Assembly: GCA_017557405.1 (NCBI GenBank)
Contig: JAFYYV010000036.1
Coordinates: 19,470 to 83,469 of the forward strand
DNA: 64,000 bases
Reading direction: 5' to 3'
Origin: Prevotella sp.
Lineage (GTDB): Bacteria > Bacteroidota > Bacteroidia > Bacteroidales > Bacteroidaceae
A program made the translations under genes and the position numbers. Positions 16,857 to 25,405 of this stretch are shown here, in pieces (positions within the stretch are counted from its first letter, which is position 1; the number at the start of each line of letters is the position of its first letter). Under the pieces are notes generated by a model. That model did not search any database. It was given only the letters and a program-made list of their open reading frames with translations, and had not been told where the DNA came from.

Positions 16857-18087
16857 ATCTGAGTGCTTCGATAGGATCTAATTTAGCGGCTTTCTTGGCT
16901 GGATACCATCCGAAGAACACACCCGTGAAGGTACACACGGCGAAGCTCATGATGATGCTCCAAGGCTGTATGTAGATGGGCCAGTGCGCCACCGACTTGA
17001 TGAAATAGCTCGCTCCAACACCCAACAACACGCCGATGATGCCACCTGTCACACTCAGCATGATGGCTTCGATGAGGAATTGGTTGAGGATATCGATGCC
17101 TCGTGCACCCACGCTCATACGAAGTCCAATCTCACGCGTACGCTCCGTCACACTCACATACATGATGTTCATGATGCCGATACCACCCACAATGAGCGAA
17201 ATGCCAGCCACACATCCCAGCAGGATGGTCAGCATGTCGGTCGTCGTTGTCATCATGCTCGACAACTCTTCTTGAGATCGGATGTTGAAGTCGTCTGCAT
17301 CTCCGTCGAACTCGGCTGTGGCCTCTCTCAACTTGTGGTTGCGGCGCAGGATATTCGTGATTTCATCGATGGCCTTGTCGGTCACACCCTCCGTGATGGC
17401 CGAGCATTGTATTCCTTGCAGATACGTCTGGGCCATGATGCGTTTCATGACGGTCGTATAGGGTGCCAACACCAGGTTGTCTTGGTCCATACCCATCGAG
17501 TTGTAGCCCTTCTTCTTCAGCACGCCAATTACACGGAAGGGTATGGAGTTGTAGCGTACCACCTTGCCAATCGGATCACCACCATCAGGGAAGAGGTTGT
17601 CGACGACTGTCTGACCCAGTATGCACACCTTGGCGCTCGATTTGATGTCGGCGTCGGTGAACATCTCACCGTCAGATATGCTCAGTTGGCGAATCTCCAT
17701 GTAGTCTTGGTTCACGCCGTAGATGGACGAAGGTGTGTTGTTGTTGCCATAAATCCACTGGCCGCTACTCTGTACTGTGGGGCTCACGGCTTTCAGATAC
17801 GAGCATTCGTCTTTGATGTTCTGGAAGTCAATCATCTTGAGCGTCTCCATTGAAGAGGCGTCTTGTCTGACACCACCACGCATGTCGGCACCAGGGCTTA
17901 TCATAATCATGTTCGAACCCATCTCAGCGATGTTCGACTGAATGCTCCTCTTGGTACCCTGACCAACGGCGAGCATCGTGATGACCGACGCGATGCCGAT
18001 GATGATGCCTAATGCCGTCAAGAACGAACGCGTCTTGTTGGCCGAGATAGCTCTCATCGCTATTTTGAACAGATTGCTGTAATTCAT
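16849..18087 (-). CDS. MacB-type ABC transporter permease (FtsX domain)
   Basis: A 412-residue inner-membrane permease. There is one N-terminal helix ([21 protein letters not shown]), then a large periplasmic MacB core domain (about 50-280). Three C-terminal helices form the FtsX domain, with the conserved [16 protein letters not shown] before the second and [20 protein letters not shown] at the end. This is the mechanotransmission type that drives export through a periplasmic adaptor and TolC, not substrate passage through itself. The ATPase is encoded separately just upstream, unlike E. coli MacB, where the two are fused. Confidence 0.93.
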   Translation of the reverse strand: [412 protein letters not shown]

Positions 18088-18105
18088 GTTGTTGGTCTTC
18101 TTTTG

Positions 18106-18858
18106 TTATTCGTCCTCGTTGGCGGGTAGTGCTGCCAATCCTTCGGCAGCCGAGAGGATGTTGTGGTTTTCTTCATCGCTGATCACGTGTCCGTCGCGCA
18201 GTTGGATGTTACGCGAGGAGTAGTTAGCGATGTCGGGATTGTGGGTCACGAAGATGATGGTCCTGCCTTCCTGGTGCAACTTCTGGAAAAGCACCAGAAT
18301 CTCGAATGAGGTACGGGTGTCAAGGTTCCCCGTCGCCTCGTCGGCTAGGATGACCGCAGGGTTGTTGACCAACGCACGAGCAATGGCTACACGTTGCATC
18401 TGACCACCCGACATTTGGTTCGACTTGTGCATCAATCGGTCGCATAATCCCACCGATTCCAAAGCGGTGATGGCTGCCTCACGACGTTGCCTGGCATTGT
18501 ACTCGCTGTTGTACATCAACGGCAGCTCCACGTTCTCAATGCTCGTCGTTTTGGGTAGCAGGTTGTAGCTCTGGAAGATGAATCCAATCTTGCGGTTGCG
18601 CAATACGGCTCGTTGTGGTTTCGACATCGTACGTACACTGACACCATCCAGGTAATACTCACCGCTGGTGGGCGTGTCCAGACAACCCAACTGGTTAAGA
18701 AGGGTCGACTTTCCCGAACCCGACTTACCCATGATGGTGACAAACTCGCCTTCATGTATCTTGAACGAGACACCACGCAAAGCATGAACCGTCTCGTTGC
18801 CAACAATGAAGTTGCGCTTTACATTGTCAAGTTCGATGACTACTTTTCTTGTATCCAT
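18106..18858 (-). CDS. MacB/LolD-type ABC transporter ATP-binding protein
   Basis: A 250-residue ATPase for the permease encoded 18 bases downstream. Walker A is GKSGSGKST, the Q-loop is FQSYNLLP, the signature is MSGGQMQR, Walker B is AVILADEATGNLD and the H-loop is IIFVTHNPD. The class matches the LolD/MacB group. It follows the adaptor gene by 12 bases, so the operon reads outer-membrane channel, adaptor, ATPase, permease. Confidence 0.95.
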   Translation of the reverse strand: MDTRKVVIELDNVKRNFIVGNETVHALRGVSFKIHEGEFVTIMGKSGSGKSTLLNQLGCLDTPTSGEYYLDGVSVRTMSKPQRAVLRNRKIGFIFQSYNLLPKTTSIENVELPLMYNSEYNARQRREAAITALESVGLCDRLMHKSNQMSGGQMQRVAIARALVNNPAVILADEATGNLDTRTSFEILVLFQKLHQEGRTIIFVTHNPDIANYSSRNIQLRDGHVISDEENHNILSAAEGLAALPANEDE

Positions 18859-18870
18859 ATAGCGCCGCGT

Positions 18871-20046
18871 TTATCTTCTTCTGTTTCTTCCCGGAGGACC
18901 AGGCATGAGAGGGTTGCTTTCACGTGCTCCCATCGGCATGTCAAAGTTCGACTTTACGTTCACACCCGTGATGATTTCTTGTCCGGCTTTCAATCCGCTC
19001 ACAATCTGGGTGTGCGTACCATCGCTGATTCCTATGTTCACGGGATGGGCCACGATGTTGTTGCCTTCCTGTGTCCACACCTTGTTCTTGGCGTTGGTGT
19101 CCACAATCTTTCTCATGCCAACTGTCTCCTTGGTAGGCGTATAACGCAATGCCTTGCTCGACACGCTGAGCACGCCCTGACGCTCTTGGGTGTAGATGGT
19201 GACACTCGCCGTGAGGCCTGGCTTCAGTTTCATGTCGCCGTTGGGGGCGCTGATGACAACCTGGTAGGTCACCACATTGTTGGTCGTCGTCGCCTCTTGT
19301 CTCACTTGCTTCACCGTTCCTTCGAAGGTGTCGTCGGGATAGGCGTCGACGGTGAATGTCACACGCTCGCCGTTCTTCACATCACCTATGTCGGCCTCGT
19401 CCACATCTGCCACCACCTGCATGTTCGTGAGGTCCTGGGCTATCTTGAACAGTTCGGGCGTGTTGAACGAAGCAGCCACCGTCTGGCCTTCTTCGACAGA
19501 CTTCGAGAGCACCACACCATCGATGGGCGAGGTGATGGTGGCATAGCCGAGGTTGGTTTGTGCTTTGCGGACGCTCTCACGCGCCTGCGACACCTGTTGG
19601 TTTGCTTGCTGGTACGACAATCTTGCCGACTCGAATTCGTCGGCGCTCACCAGTCCTTTCTGGTACAAAGTCTGATAGCGGTTGAAGTTGGCCTTCTGAT
19701 AGTTCAGGCTGCTCAGCACGCTGTTCAGATTGGCTTTGGCGGTGTTGAGTTCGCTGATCAGGTTGGTCTTGTCGAGCTCGGCAATCACCTGGCCTCTCTT
19801 CACCACGCTGTTGTAGTCGACATATAGTTTTCTCACGATGCCGCTCACCTGCGTACCCACCGTTACCGATGTCACCGGCTCGATGGTTCCTGTGGCGGTG
19901 ATGCTGTTCTGAATATTGGCCGGTGCCACCTTCTCGGTCTCGAAAGTCACTTCTTCGACCTTCTTGTTGCCCGAAAACTTCCACATTGCGAGGGCAATGA
20001 GGGCAATGGCAATCACGGCAATCCAAACTTTACTAATCTTCTTCAT
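18871..20046 (-). CDS. MacA-type periplasmic adaptor (membrane fusion protein)
   Basis: A 391-residue adaptor linking the ABC pump to the TolC-like channel. One N-terminal membrane anchor is visible (VWIAVIAIALIALAMW). The split lipoyl domain is marked by VTVGTQVSGIVRKLYVDYNS and ATITSPIDGVVLSKSVEEGQ, and between them is an alpha-helical hairpin (about 100-165). Beta-barrel and membrane-proximal domains follow. The C-terminus is Pro/Gly/Arg-rich. Substrate is unknown; MacAB systems export macrolides, haem-like compounds or peptides. Confidence 0.93.
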   Translation of the reverse strand: MKKISKVWIAVIAIALIALAMWKFSGNKKVEEVTFETEKVAPANIQNSITATGTIEPVTSVTVGTQVSGIVRKLYVDYNSVVKRGQVIAELDKTNLISELNTAKANLNSVLSSLNYQKANFNRYQTLYQKGLVSADEFESARLSYQQANQQVSQARESVRKAQTNLGYATITSPIDGVVLSKSVEEGQTVAASFNTPELFKIAQDLTNMQVVADVDEADIGDVKNGERVTFTVDAYPDDTFEGTVKQVRQEATTTNNVVTYQVVISAPNGDMKLKPGLTASVTIYTQERQGVLSVSSKALRYTPTKETVGMRKIVDTNAKNKVWTQEGNNIVAHPVNIGISDGTHTQIVSGLKAGQEIITGVNVKSNFDMPMGARESNPLMPGPPGRNRRR

Positions 20047-20119
20047 CTCTCTCTGGTTATTTGGTTGCGATTATTGTTGTGTTTTCTAATAATATATATA
20101 AGGTGTAAGGGTTCGGATG

Positions 20120-21463
20120 TTATTTCACGATGCCGTTCCGATAGAAGTTTAGCATGCTGATGTTCAATATCGTGAGATACTTGCTTTGCAGTTCGTTCTG
20201 CTGGGCTTGGAGCAATGCGTCACGGCCTTTCATTAACTCCACGATATTGATGAGTTTCTGGTCGAACTTCGCGTTAAGCAGTTCAAAACTCGTCTGAGCG
20301 CTCTCTGTTGCCACCTTCGCAGCCTTGAACTTGTTCTGGTTGGTCACGGCTTGCAACCAATAGTTCTCAACGGTGGAGTAGAGGGTGGTTTGCTTGTCCA
20401 GCAAGTCCAACTCATAGTTCTGCTTCTGGATAGCGGCCTTGTTTACGGCGGTCCTCGTCGAGCGGTTGTCGAACAACGGGATGTTCACGCTAAATCCTGC
20501 GCCGAGGTTGAAATTGTTCTTCAGCTGCGAGCCCCAAGCGTTGTTGCTCATCGAGGTTGTGTTGGTGATGGCGCTGGCGGTCAAGCCCACCGTAGGCAGT
20601 TTCTGCGCCTTCGCAATCTGCATGTTCAGCTTACTTGTCTCGATTCCCAGCTGTGCGTTCTTGATCTCTGGACGTGTCGTCAGAGCTGCCTGATACACCG
20701 ACTGCAAGGTGGGAATCACCTGCAATGCCATCTCGTCTGTCGTGGTTGGTATCACAACGTCAAACTCCTCATCATCAACGATTTGCAACAATTGCTTCAA
20801 CTGGCGCTTGAAGTTCCTCAAGTTGCTCTCTGCCTCCACGATATTGTATTCGTCTTGTGCTCGTTGCGAAGTCAGCTGAGCGAGGTCGGCCTTGCTCATC
20901 TTGCCCACGTTCACGAATTCTTGACCTCGGTCTTCGTTGGCCTTGCTCGTCTCAAGACTCGTCTTGTTCACCTTGATGGCCTCCGTCGAATAGAGAATTT
21001 GCACATAGAGTTGCGCAATCTGCTCCTGGATGTTGTTGGCGGTCGTAGCCGAGTCGAGAGCCGCTTGCTGCTCAGCCATCTCGTTCAGCTTGATGGTGTT
21101 CTTGTTACGGTTGCCGTTCCACACCGTCCAATTGCCGTTTAGGCCGTACGAGCCATTGTAATACACCTTGTCGATGCTCGACTGTACATATCCGTTGGCC
21201 ACCGTAGCCGAACCCGTTTCGGGCCACGGACGTGCCGTTGCGTTGTGCGATGTCGAAGCCGACAGCGAGGGTAGTAGTGCTGCTTTGCTCTGCAGCACAT
21301 CTTCCTGTGCGCTCAGTTTGTTCAGTCGTGTCTTCTGTAGCGAGATGTTGTTAGCCAACGCATAATCAATACATTCCGCCAGTGTCCACTTGCGGGCGAA
21401 GGCATAGTTGGGGGCGGCCATCAAGGCAAGCCCAACCATGCATGAAATAAAATATCTTCTCAT
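20120..21463 (-). CDS. TolC family outer membrane efflux protein
   Basis: A 447-residue outer-membrane channel. A signal peptide (FISCMVGLALMAAPNYAFA) is followed by WTLAECIDYALANNISLQ, the standard start of TolC proteins. Two outer-membrane efflux repeats of long helices with short strands follow, ending in ILNISMLNFYRNGIVK. It is the first gene of the export operon, with the adaptor 73 bases downstream. A convincing promoter could not be assigned in the 130-base gap behind ribE. Confidence 0.93.
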   Translation of the reverse strand: MRRYFISCMVGLALMAAPNYAFARKWTLAECIDYALANNISLQKTRLNKLSAQEDVLQSKAALLPSLSASTSHNATARPWPETGSATVANGYVQSSIDKVYYNGSYGLNGNWTVWNGNRNKNTIKLNEMAEQQAALDSATTANNIQEQIAQLYVQILYSTEAIKVNKTSLETSKANEDRGQEFVNVGKMSKADLAQLTSQRAQDEYNIVEAESNLRNFKRQLKQLLQIVDDEEFDVVIPTTTDEMALQVIPTLQSVYQAALTTRPEIKNAQLGIETSKLNMQIAKAQKLPTVGLTASAITNTTSMSNNAWGSQLKNNFNLGAGFSVNIPLFDNRSTRTAVNKAAIQKQNYELDLLDKQTTLYSTVENYWLQAVTNQNKFKAAKVATESAQTSFELLNAKFDQKLINIVELMKGRDALLQAQQNELQSKYLTILNISMLNFYRNGIVK

Positions 21464-21594
21464 TTCGATTTAATAATAAGATGCTGTTACGTTTAAAAAC
21501 TATCAGTCGTTAGACGTCGATTCGGCTCATAAAAGTTTCCTTACCACCGCATTATTAACAAAAGTTAGTAGGATGGGGGAGAGTCCATCAGTGT

Positions 21595-22194
21595 TCACAA
21601 CGACTGCAACCTTGCGATGTATTTGCCCAGGATGTCGAACTCCAGGTTCACCACGCTCCCCACCTTCATGTCGGCAAAGTTCGTGTTCTCCCGCGTATAA
21701 GGGATGATGGCCACATTGAACGTGTTGCTGGTGGGCTCGCATACCGTCAGCGACACCCCGTTCACAGTCACGCTCCCTTTGTCCACCGTGAAATAGCCAC
21801 GTCGAGCCATCTCTCGGTTCTCCTCATATTCGAACGTGAAGTAGGTGCTTCCGTCGGCGTCCTGCATGTCGATGCAACGTGCCGTCTCGTCCACATGACC
21901 TTGCACGATGTGGCCGTCCAGACGTCCGTTCATCAGCATCGAGCGTTCCACGTTCACATGGTCGCCAACCGCCAACAGACCCAGGTTCGAGCGTTCCAAC
22001 GTCTCGCGCATGGCCGTCACCGTGTAGCAGCCATCGGCGATGCTCACTACCGTCAAACACACACCATTGTGGGCGATACTCTGGTCAATCTTCAACTCAT
22101 CGACAAACGAGCAACGCAACGTGAAGTCGATGTTTCCCTCATATTTCTTGATGCCCGTCACGACGGCCATCTCCTCAACAATTCCCGAGAACAT
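21595..22194 (-). CDS. ribE: riboflavin synthase, alpha chain
   Basis: A 199-residue enzyme that dismutates two 6,7-dimethyl-8-ribityllumazine molecules into riboflavin. It has the characteristic internal duplication: MFSGIVEEMAVV with SIAHNGVCLTVV in the first barrel, and GHIVQGHVDETARC with SVTVNGVSLTVCE in the second. Length is normal. No FMN riboswitch fold is seen upstream; instead there is a terminator hairpin belonging to the candidate RNA at 22239-22484. The TolC gene follows after 131 bases. Confidence 0.96.
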   Translation of the reverse strand: MFSGIVEEMAVVTGIKKYEGNIDFTLRCSFVDELKIDQSIAHNGVCLTVVSIADGCYTVTAMRETLERSNLGLLAVGDHVNVERSMLMNGRLDGHIVQGHVDETARCIDMQDADGSTYFTFEYEENREMARRGYFTVDKGSVTVNGVSLTVCEPTSNTFNVAIIPYTRENTNFADMKVGSVVNLEFDILGKYIARLQSL

Positions 22195-22238
22195 ATTCTA
22201 CAATTCTTTTTCTATATACCTATTACAAAACACAAAAT

Positions 22239-22277
22239 GAGGTGGAGGCAGTTAAGTGTTACTGTGTCCTCCACCTC
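22239..22277 (-). terminator. terminator upstream of ribE, end of the candidate RNA
   Basis: A perfect ten-pair stem, GAGGTGGAGG with CCTCCACCTC, and a 19-base loop are followed on the minus strand by ATTTTGTGTTTTG. It ends a transcript that starts near 22484 and separates it from ribE. Confidence 0.75.
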
Positions 22278-22484
22278 AATATAAAAAGGGGCTGCCGATG
22301 ATGTGATGAAACTCCGAGTCAAAATGATTTGAGAACTCTCCGTCGTTGTAATCCACCGGCTTTTCAGCTAAAACACTCGCGTGTTTTTGTGGCCCGCCAT
22401 TAACTAGAGAAGTCGTCTCGGTTTTCAGAATTATTTGATGAGTATCCCGATCAAATCGACCAACCCCCATATTTTTCTCCTTTA
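22239..22484 (-). ncRNA. candidate structured small RNA (possibly 6S / Bacteroidales-1 type)
   Basis: A promoter at 22491-22520 and a terminator at 22239-22277 bound about 245 bases that can fold into one long rod. The 5' part (22452-22470, RNA GGGGUUG..UCGAU..GAU) pairs with the 3' part (22288-22303, AUC-AUCGG-CAGCCCC). An inner stem pairs 22440-22447 with 22308-22314, and a terminal hairpin has AAAACAC/GTGTTTT (22370-22387). A promoter-bounded, terminator-ended rod with internal bulges is what is described for Bacteroidales-1 RNA, considered a 6S RNA. A 64-codon frame (22276-22470) with a good ribosome site also fits inside, so a small protein remains an alternative. Confidence 0.55.
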
Positions 22485-22490
22485 CAATTG

Positions 22491-22520
22491 CAAAGATAAT
22501 AAAAAAGATTTGAATCGCAA
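22491..22520 (-). promoter_or_regulatory. promoter of the candidate small RNA
   Basis: On the minus strand TTG (22518-22520), a 19-base spacer and TATCTTTG (22491-22498) give a near-ideal Bacteroidetes promoter firing leftward. Confidence 0.65.
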
Positions 22521-22552
22521 TGCTTTTCTGCGTTTTTTTTCAAAACTTTTTG

Positions 22553-22560
22553 TATTTTTG
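22553..22560 (+). promoter_or_regulatory. -7 promoter box for the lipoprotein gene
   Basis: TATTTTTG fits TAnnTTTG, 45 bases before the lipoprotein ATG at 22606. It diverges from the small-RNA promoter. Confidence 0.5.
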
Positions 22561-22605
22561 CACACGACAAGATTTTTTACAGAACAAACATCAAATTCAA
22601 CGAAT

Positions 22606-22980
22606 ATGAGAAAACAAATTGCTATCCTCTCGGCCGTCCTGTTGATGGGCGTTGGAACCCTACTCACATCGTGCAACACCAAGATGCACGCCGTGAACCA
22701 ACTGGAGCGCTTCTCCTACGAGCTGCGCGACCATAGTGCCAACTATTCCGTCCAAGAGTGGGAGCAGGCCGCAGAGCGCTTCGTAGAGATTCGCAAGAAC
22801 ATCAGCAAGCACGAGCTCGACTACACAGCCGAAGAGAAGGCCCGCATCGGTCAGCTTGAAGGCAAGTGCGCCGGCTATATGGCTCGTGGCATGAAGCAGG
22901 GATTCTTCGACAAGGTGAAAGGTGTGGCTGGCGAAATCAAGGGCATCCTAAAAGGCATCCTCAATGCAGTCACCGAATAG
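22606..22980 (+). CDS. small lipoprotein of unknown function
   Basis: A 124-residue protein with a lipoprotein signal peptide: MRKQIAILSAVLLMGVG, then the lipobox LLTSC (Cys23). The mature part is helical and charged (VNQLERFSYELRDHSANYS, EWEQAAERFVEIRKNI) and ends with KVKGVAGEIKGILKGILNA. No catalytic motif is seen. Start 22606 is chosen because the signal peptide begins there and a -7 box lies upstream; a longer frame from 22435 runs through the promoter. The next gene overlaps its end by 17 bases, so the two products probably act together. Confidence 0.8.
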   Translation: MRKQIAILSAVLLMGVGTLLTSCNTKMHAVNQLERFSYELRDHSANYSVQEWEQAAERFVEIRKNISKHELDYTAEEKARIGQLEGKCAGYMARGMKQGFFDKVKGVAGEIKGILKGILNAVTE

Positions 22981-23296
22981 TTTCGAAGCCTACTGGGAGG
23001 CCAATCGCAAGCGATTGTTGGAAGAGGACGAGGAATACAAGAAGGCACTCGACGGCTACAAACTCCATTCGGGTGCCGATTGGTTGTTGTTCGCCTTCCC
23101 TGTTGTCGTGGCCATCGTCGTGCTCGATTGGGCTCCTTTCAAGGGTGAGTTCCTCAACTGGATTCTTGGCGCTGTTGCCGCCATCCTTACCTTCGTCGCT
23201 TGTGTCGCCTTCAAGACCCACATGTCGGGCAACCGCTCTCTCAGCAACATCGAAGCCGATGTGAAACGAAGAGAGGAAGAGAAGTTTGGACATTGA
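22964..23296 (+). CDS. small two-helix membrane protein of unknown function
   Basis: A 110-residue protein with a charged N-terminus (about 1-38), two hydrophobic helices (about 40-57, WLLFAFPVVVAIVVLDW, and about 66-84, WILGAVAAILTFVACVAF) and a basic C-terminal tail. No family was recognised. It overlaps the lipoprotein gene by 17 bases in another frame, which implies translational coupling. The bases after the stop are an ATTGAAC-type 8-nt repeat (about 23294-23325). Confidence 0.7.
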   Translation: MQSPNSFEAYWEANRKRLLEEDEEYKKALDGYKLHSGADWLLFAFPVVVAIVVLDWAPFKGEFLNWILGAVAAILTFVACVAFKTHMSGNRSLSNIEADVKRREEEKFGH

Positions 23297-23381
23297 ACAT
23301 TGACCATTGAACTTTGAAAGTTCCGATTAAGTGAGAGCAGAAGCGAGAAGAACTTAGCCCGATAGGGCAACATTGAAAAAA

Positions 23382-23404
23382 GGCTATCGAATTTGTCGGT
23401 AGCC
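23382..23404. terminator. bidirectional terminator
   Basis: GGCTATCG pairs with CGGTAGCC around aatttgt. The plus side is followed by TTTATTCTTTC and the minus side by TTTTTTC. It serves the small membrane protein gene and the converging GH67 gene. Confidence 0.75.
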
Positions 23405-23434
23405 TTTATTCTTTCATCTATTGCTAATTGTCCA

Positions 23435-25405
23435 TCACTTCGTATATCCGTAGGGAGGATTCTCATACATGGAGATGGGGATGCGGAACTGCTTCATCTC
23501 GTCGAGATTGTGCACGGGATGCTCCATGTCCTGTGGAATGGGACGATTAGAGAAGGTCTGGAAGTATAGCAGACAGGCGTCGCGCCACCACTCGGCATCG
23601 CGGGCTTGTATGCGGAGCTTGCGTTGCACCTCGTCAAAGCGCTGTTGGTCCACGTAGGGTTGCATGGCATCCCATACGGTCAGGAAGCCACGGGCCTGGT
23701 GCACACCATCGTCGTACTTATGGCACAGTTCGTCCCAGAACGTGCGACCACTCTTCATCTTGTGGTCCCACGGCACGTGGTGGAACCAAGCCAAGAGGTT
23801 CTCTGGGCAAGTATTGATATCGTTATACAAACGGAAGAGTTCCTCGGGATACTGCTTCACGTTGCCCGACCCCGCGAGTGTTCGGTCGAAGCCCAGTCCG
23901 ATGCTGTCGGCCTTGTGGTAGTAGGGTGGAGTCCAGTCGACCCTCACGCCACGTGGCGCATACCAAGGCTCCGGTCCGTAGTGATGTCCTCCAGCAAAGA
24001 TGTGGTGTAGGCCCAGCGGCATCATATAGCTCACACAAGCCTCGCGGCTATCGAGCATCAACTGCTTCACGGGACCTACCAACCGCTCCTCGTTCGAGAA
24101 GGTTTGGCGCAACCATTCGTCGGCAATCTGTTCCGATGTCAGAGCAGGGTTCCATGCCAGTCGTCCGAAGGCATACCAGTTCGACTGTGCGAAGTGATGT
24201 CCGCACCAGTTCGTGTCGTCACCGATATTGGCCACACCCGCCATCGCTTTCAGACTGGCAGGCTTCACCCAACCGAAGAACTCCTTCCACATCGGGGCGA
24301 GGTAGACCAGATGGTTGGCAGCCCCCAGATACTCCTGTGTAATCTGGAACTCTACCATCATCGGCGTCTTCTGCAACGAGGTGAACAGCGGGTTATAGGG
24401 TTCGCGAGGCTGGAAGTCCACGGGACCGTTCTTGATCTGGATAATCACGTTGTCGGCAAACTGCCCGTCCAGAGGCACAAACTCCTCGCACGCCTGGTTG
24501 GCACGGTCTCTGCTCTGTGGCTTATACACGAAGGCGCGCCACATCACGATACCCTTATGCGGCTTCAGCACCTTGCCCAACATGTTGGCTCCGTCGGCAT
24601 GCGTACGTCCGAAGTCCTGCGGACCAGGCTCACCCTCCGAGTTGGCTTTCACGAGGAAACCGCCGAAGTCGGGAATCATCTTATATATCTCGTTCACCTT
24701 GTCCTTCCACCAGCTCACCACGTTGGCATCCAGCGGGTCGGCAGTCTCCAGTCCGCCCACCTTGATGGGCGACGCGAAGTTGATGGACAGATATACTCGA
24801 ATGCCATAGGGACGCAACTGGTCGGCTATCGCTTTCGCCTTCTGCAGACTTTCGGTCGTCAGCGCTTCGGGCTTCGCGTTCACATTGTTCAGCACCGTTC
24901 CGTTGATGCCGATAGAGGCATTGGCACGGGCGTACGTCTTCATCCGCTCTGGGTCAGGGTTCAGGAAGATGCTCTTCCCCGCGAATCCACGTTCCACCGT
25001 GCCGTTAGGGTTGTCCCAGTGGTTCAATATGCGCAGGGTGTATGCAGGCTGCTCCTTGATGTCGAGTCCTGTGGTCGACTGTCCAGACTGCTGCAGACGC
25101 AACAGGTGGAAAGCGCCATATAACAGTCCGGCATCGTTTGCTGCCGAAATCGTCGTCTTTCCGCCCTCGCCCTTGATGGTGTATGCGTCTGCGGCCATTC
25201 CCTTCTGGCGTTTCAGCACCACCGGTCCGCCCTGCCAATAGTTTTGCAGCTCGGTCATCGCCGTACCTTTCACACCCGTCACCGTGGCAGTCGTGTTGGT
25301 TTTCTCCAGTCGTAGCCACAGTCGGCTGCCGTCCTCGTTTTCTGGGGCAGCCACGCTCCAAACTGCCACCAGCAGCATGAGAGCGGAAATAATGGTTCTT
25401 TTCAT
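23435..25405 (-). CDS. aguA: GH67 alpha-glucuronidase
   Basis: A 656-residue enzyme that removes 4-O-methyl-glucuronic acid from the end of xylo-oligosaccharides. A signal peptide (residues 1-19) sends it to the periplasm or surface. The N-terminal beta domain (about 25-140) precedes the barrel. Family hallmarks are LRILNHWDNPNGTVERGFAG, GFLVKANSEGEPGPQDFGRTH and DDTNWCGHHFAQSNWYAFGR; the Glu in SEGEPGP is in the active-site region. The C-terminal helical domain is complete. Its start directly abuts the stop of the GH43 gene, so both are made from one transcript for xylan side-chain removal. Confidence 0.95.
   Translation of the reverse strand: MKRTIISALMLLVAVWSVAAPENEDGSRLWLRLEKTNTTATVTGVKGTAMTELQNYWQGGPVVLKRQKGMAADAYTIKGEGGKTTISAANDAGLLYGAFHLLRLQQSGQSTTGLDIKEQPAYTLRILNHWDNPNGTVERGFAGKSIFLNPDPERMKTYARANASIGINGTVLNNVNAKPEALTTESLQKAKAIADQLRPYGIRVYLSINFASPIKVGGLETADPLDANVVSWWKDKVNEIYKMIPDFGGFLVKANSEGEPGPQDFGRTHADGANMLGKVLKPHKGIVMWRAFVYKPQSRDRANQACEEFVPLDGQFADNVIIQIKNGPVDFQPREPYNPLFTSLQKTPMMVEFQITQEYLGAANHLVYLAPMWKEFFGWVKPASLKAMAGVANIGDDTNWCGHHFAQSNWYAFGRLAWNPALTSEQIADEWLRQTFSNEERLVGPVKQLMLDSREACVSYMMPLGLHHIFAGGHHYGPEPWYAPRGVRVDWTPPYYHKADSIGLGFDRTLAGSGNVKQYPEELFRLYNDINTCPENLLAWFHHVPWDHKMKSGRTFWDELCHKYDDGVHQARGFLTVWDAMQPYVDQQRFDEVQRKLRIQARDAEWWRDACLLYFQTFSNRPIPQDMEHPVHNLDEMKQFRIPISMYENPPYGYTK

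Noticed and set aside
18613-19827. 404-codon plus-strand frame across the ABC ATPase and adaptor genes
   Set aside because: It runs antisense through two clearly conserved genes and their boundary, with no recognisable domain.
22276-22470. 64-codon minus-strand frame with a strong ribosome site upstream of ribE
   Set aside because: Not listed as a gene because the same bases form a long paired rod and a hairpin between a promoter and a terminator, which favours an RNA. The alternative is kept in the findings.
22195-22500. FMN riboswitch before riboflavin synthase
   Set aside because: None of the conserved RFN-element blocks is present; the region is explained by the candidate RNA and its terminator.
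24104-25123. 339-codon plus-strand frame opposite the GH67 gene
   Set aside because: Antisense to conserved GH67 sequence, without any family motif.
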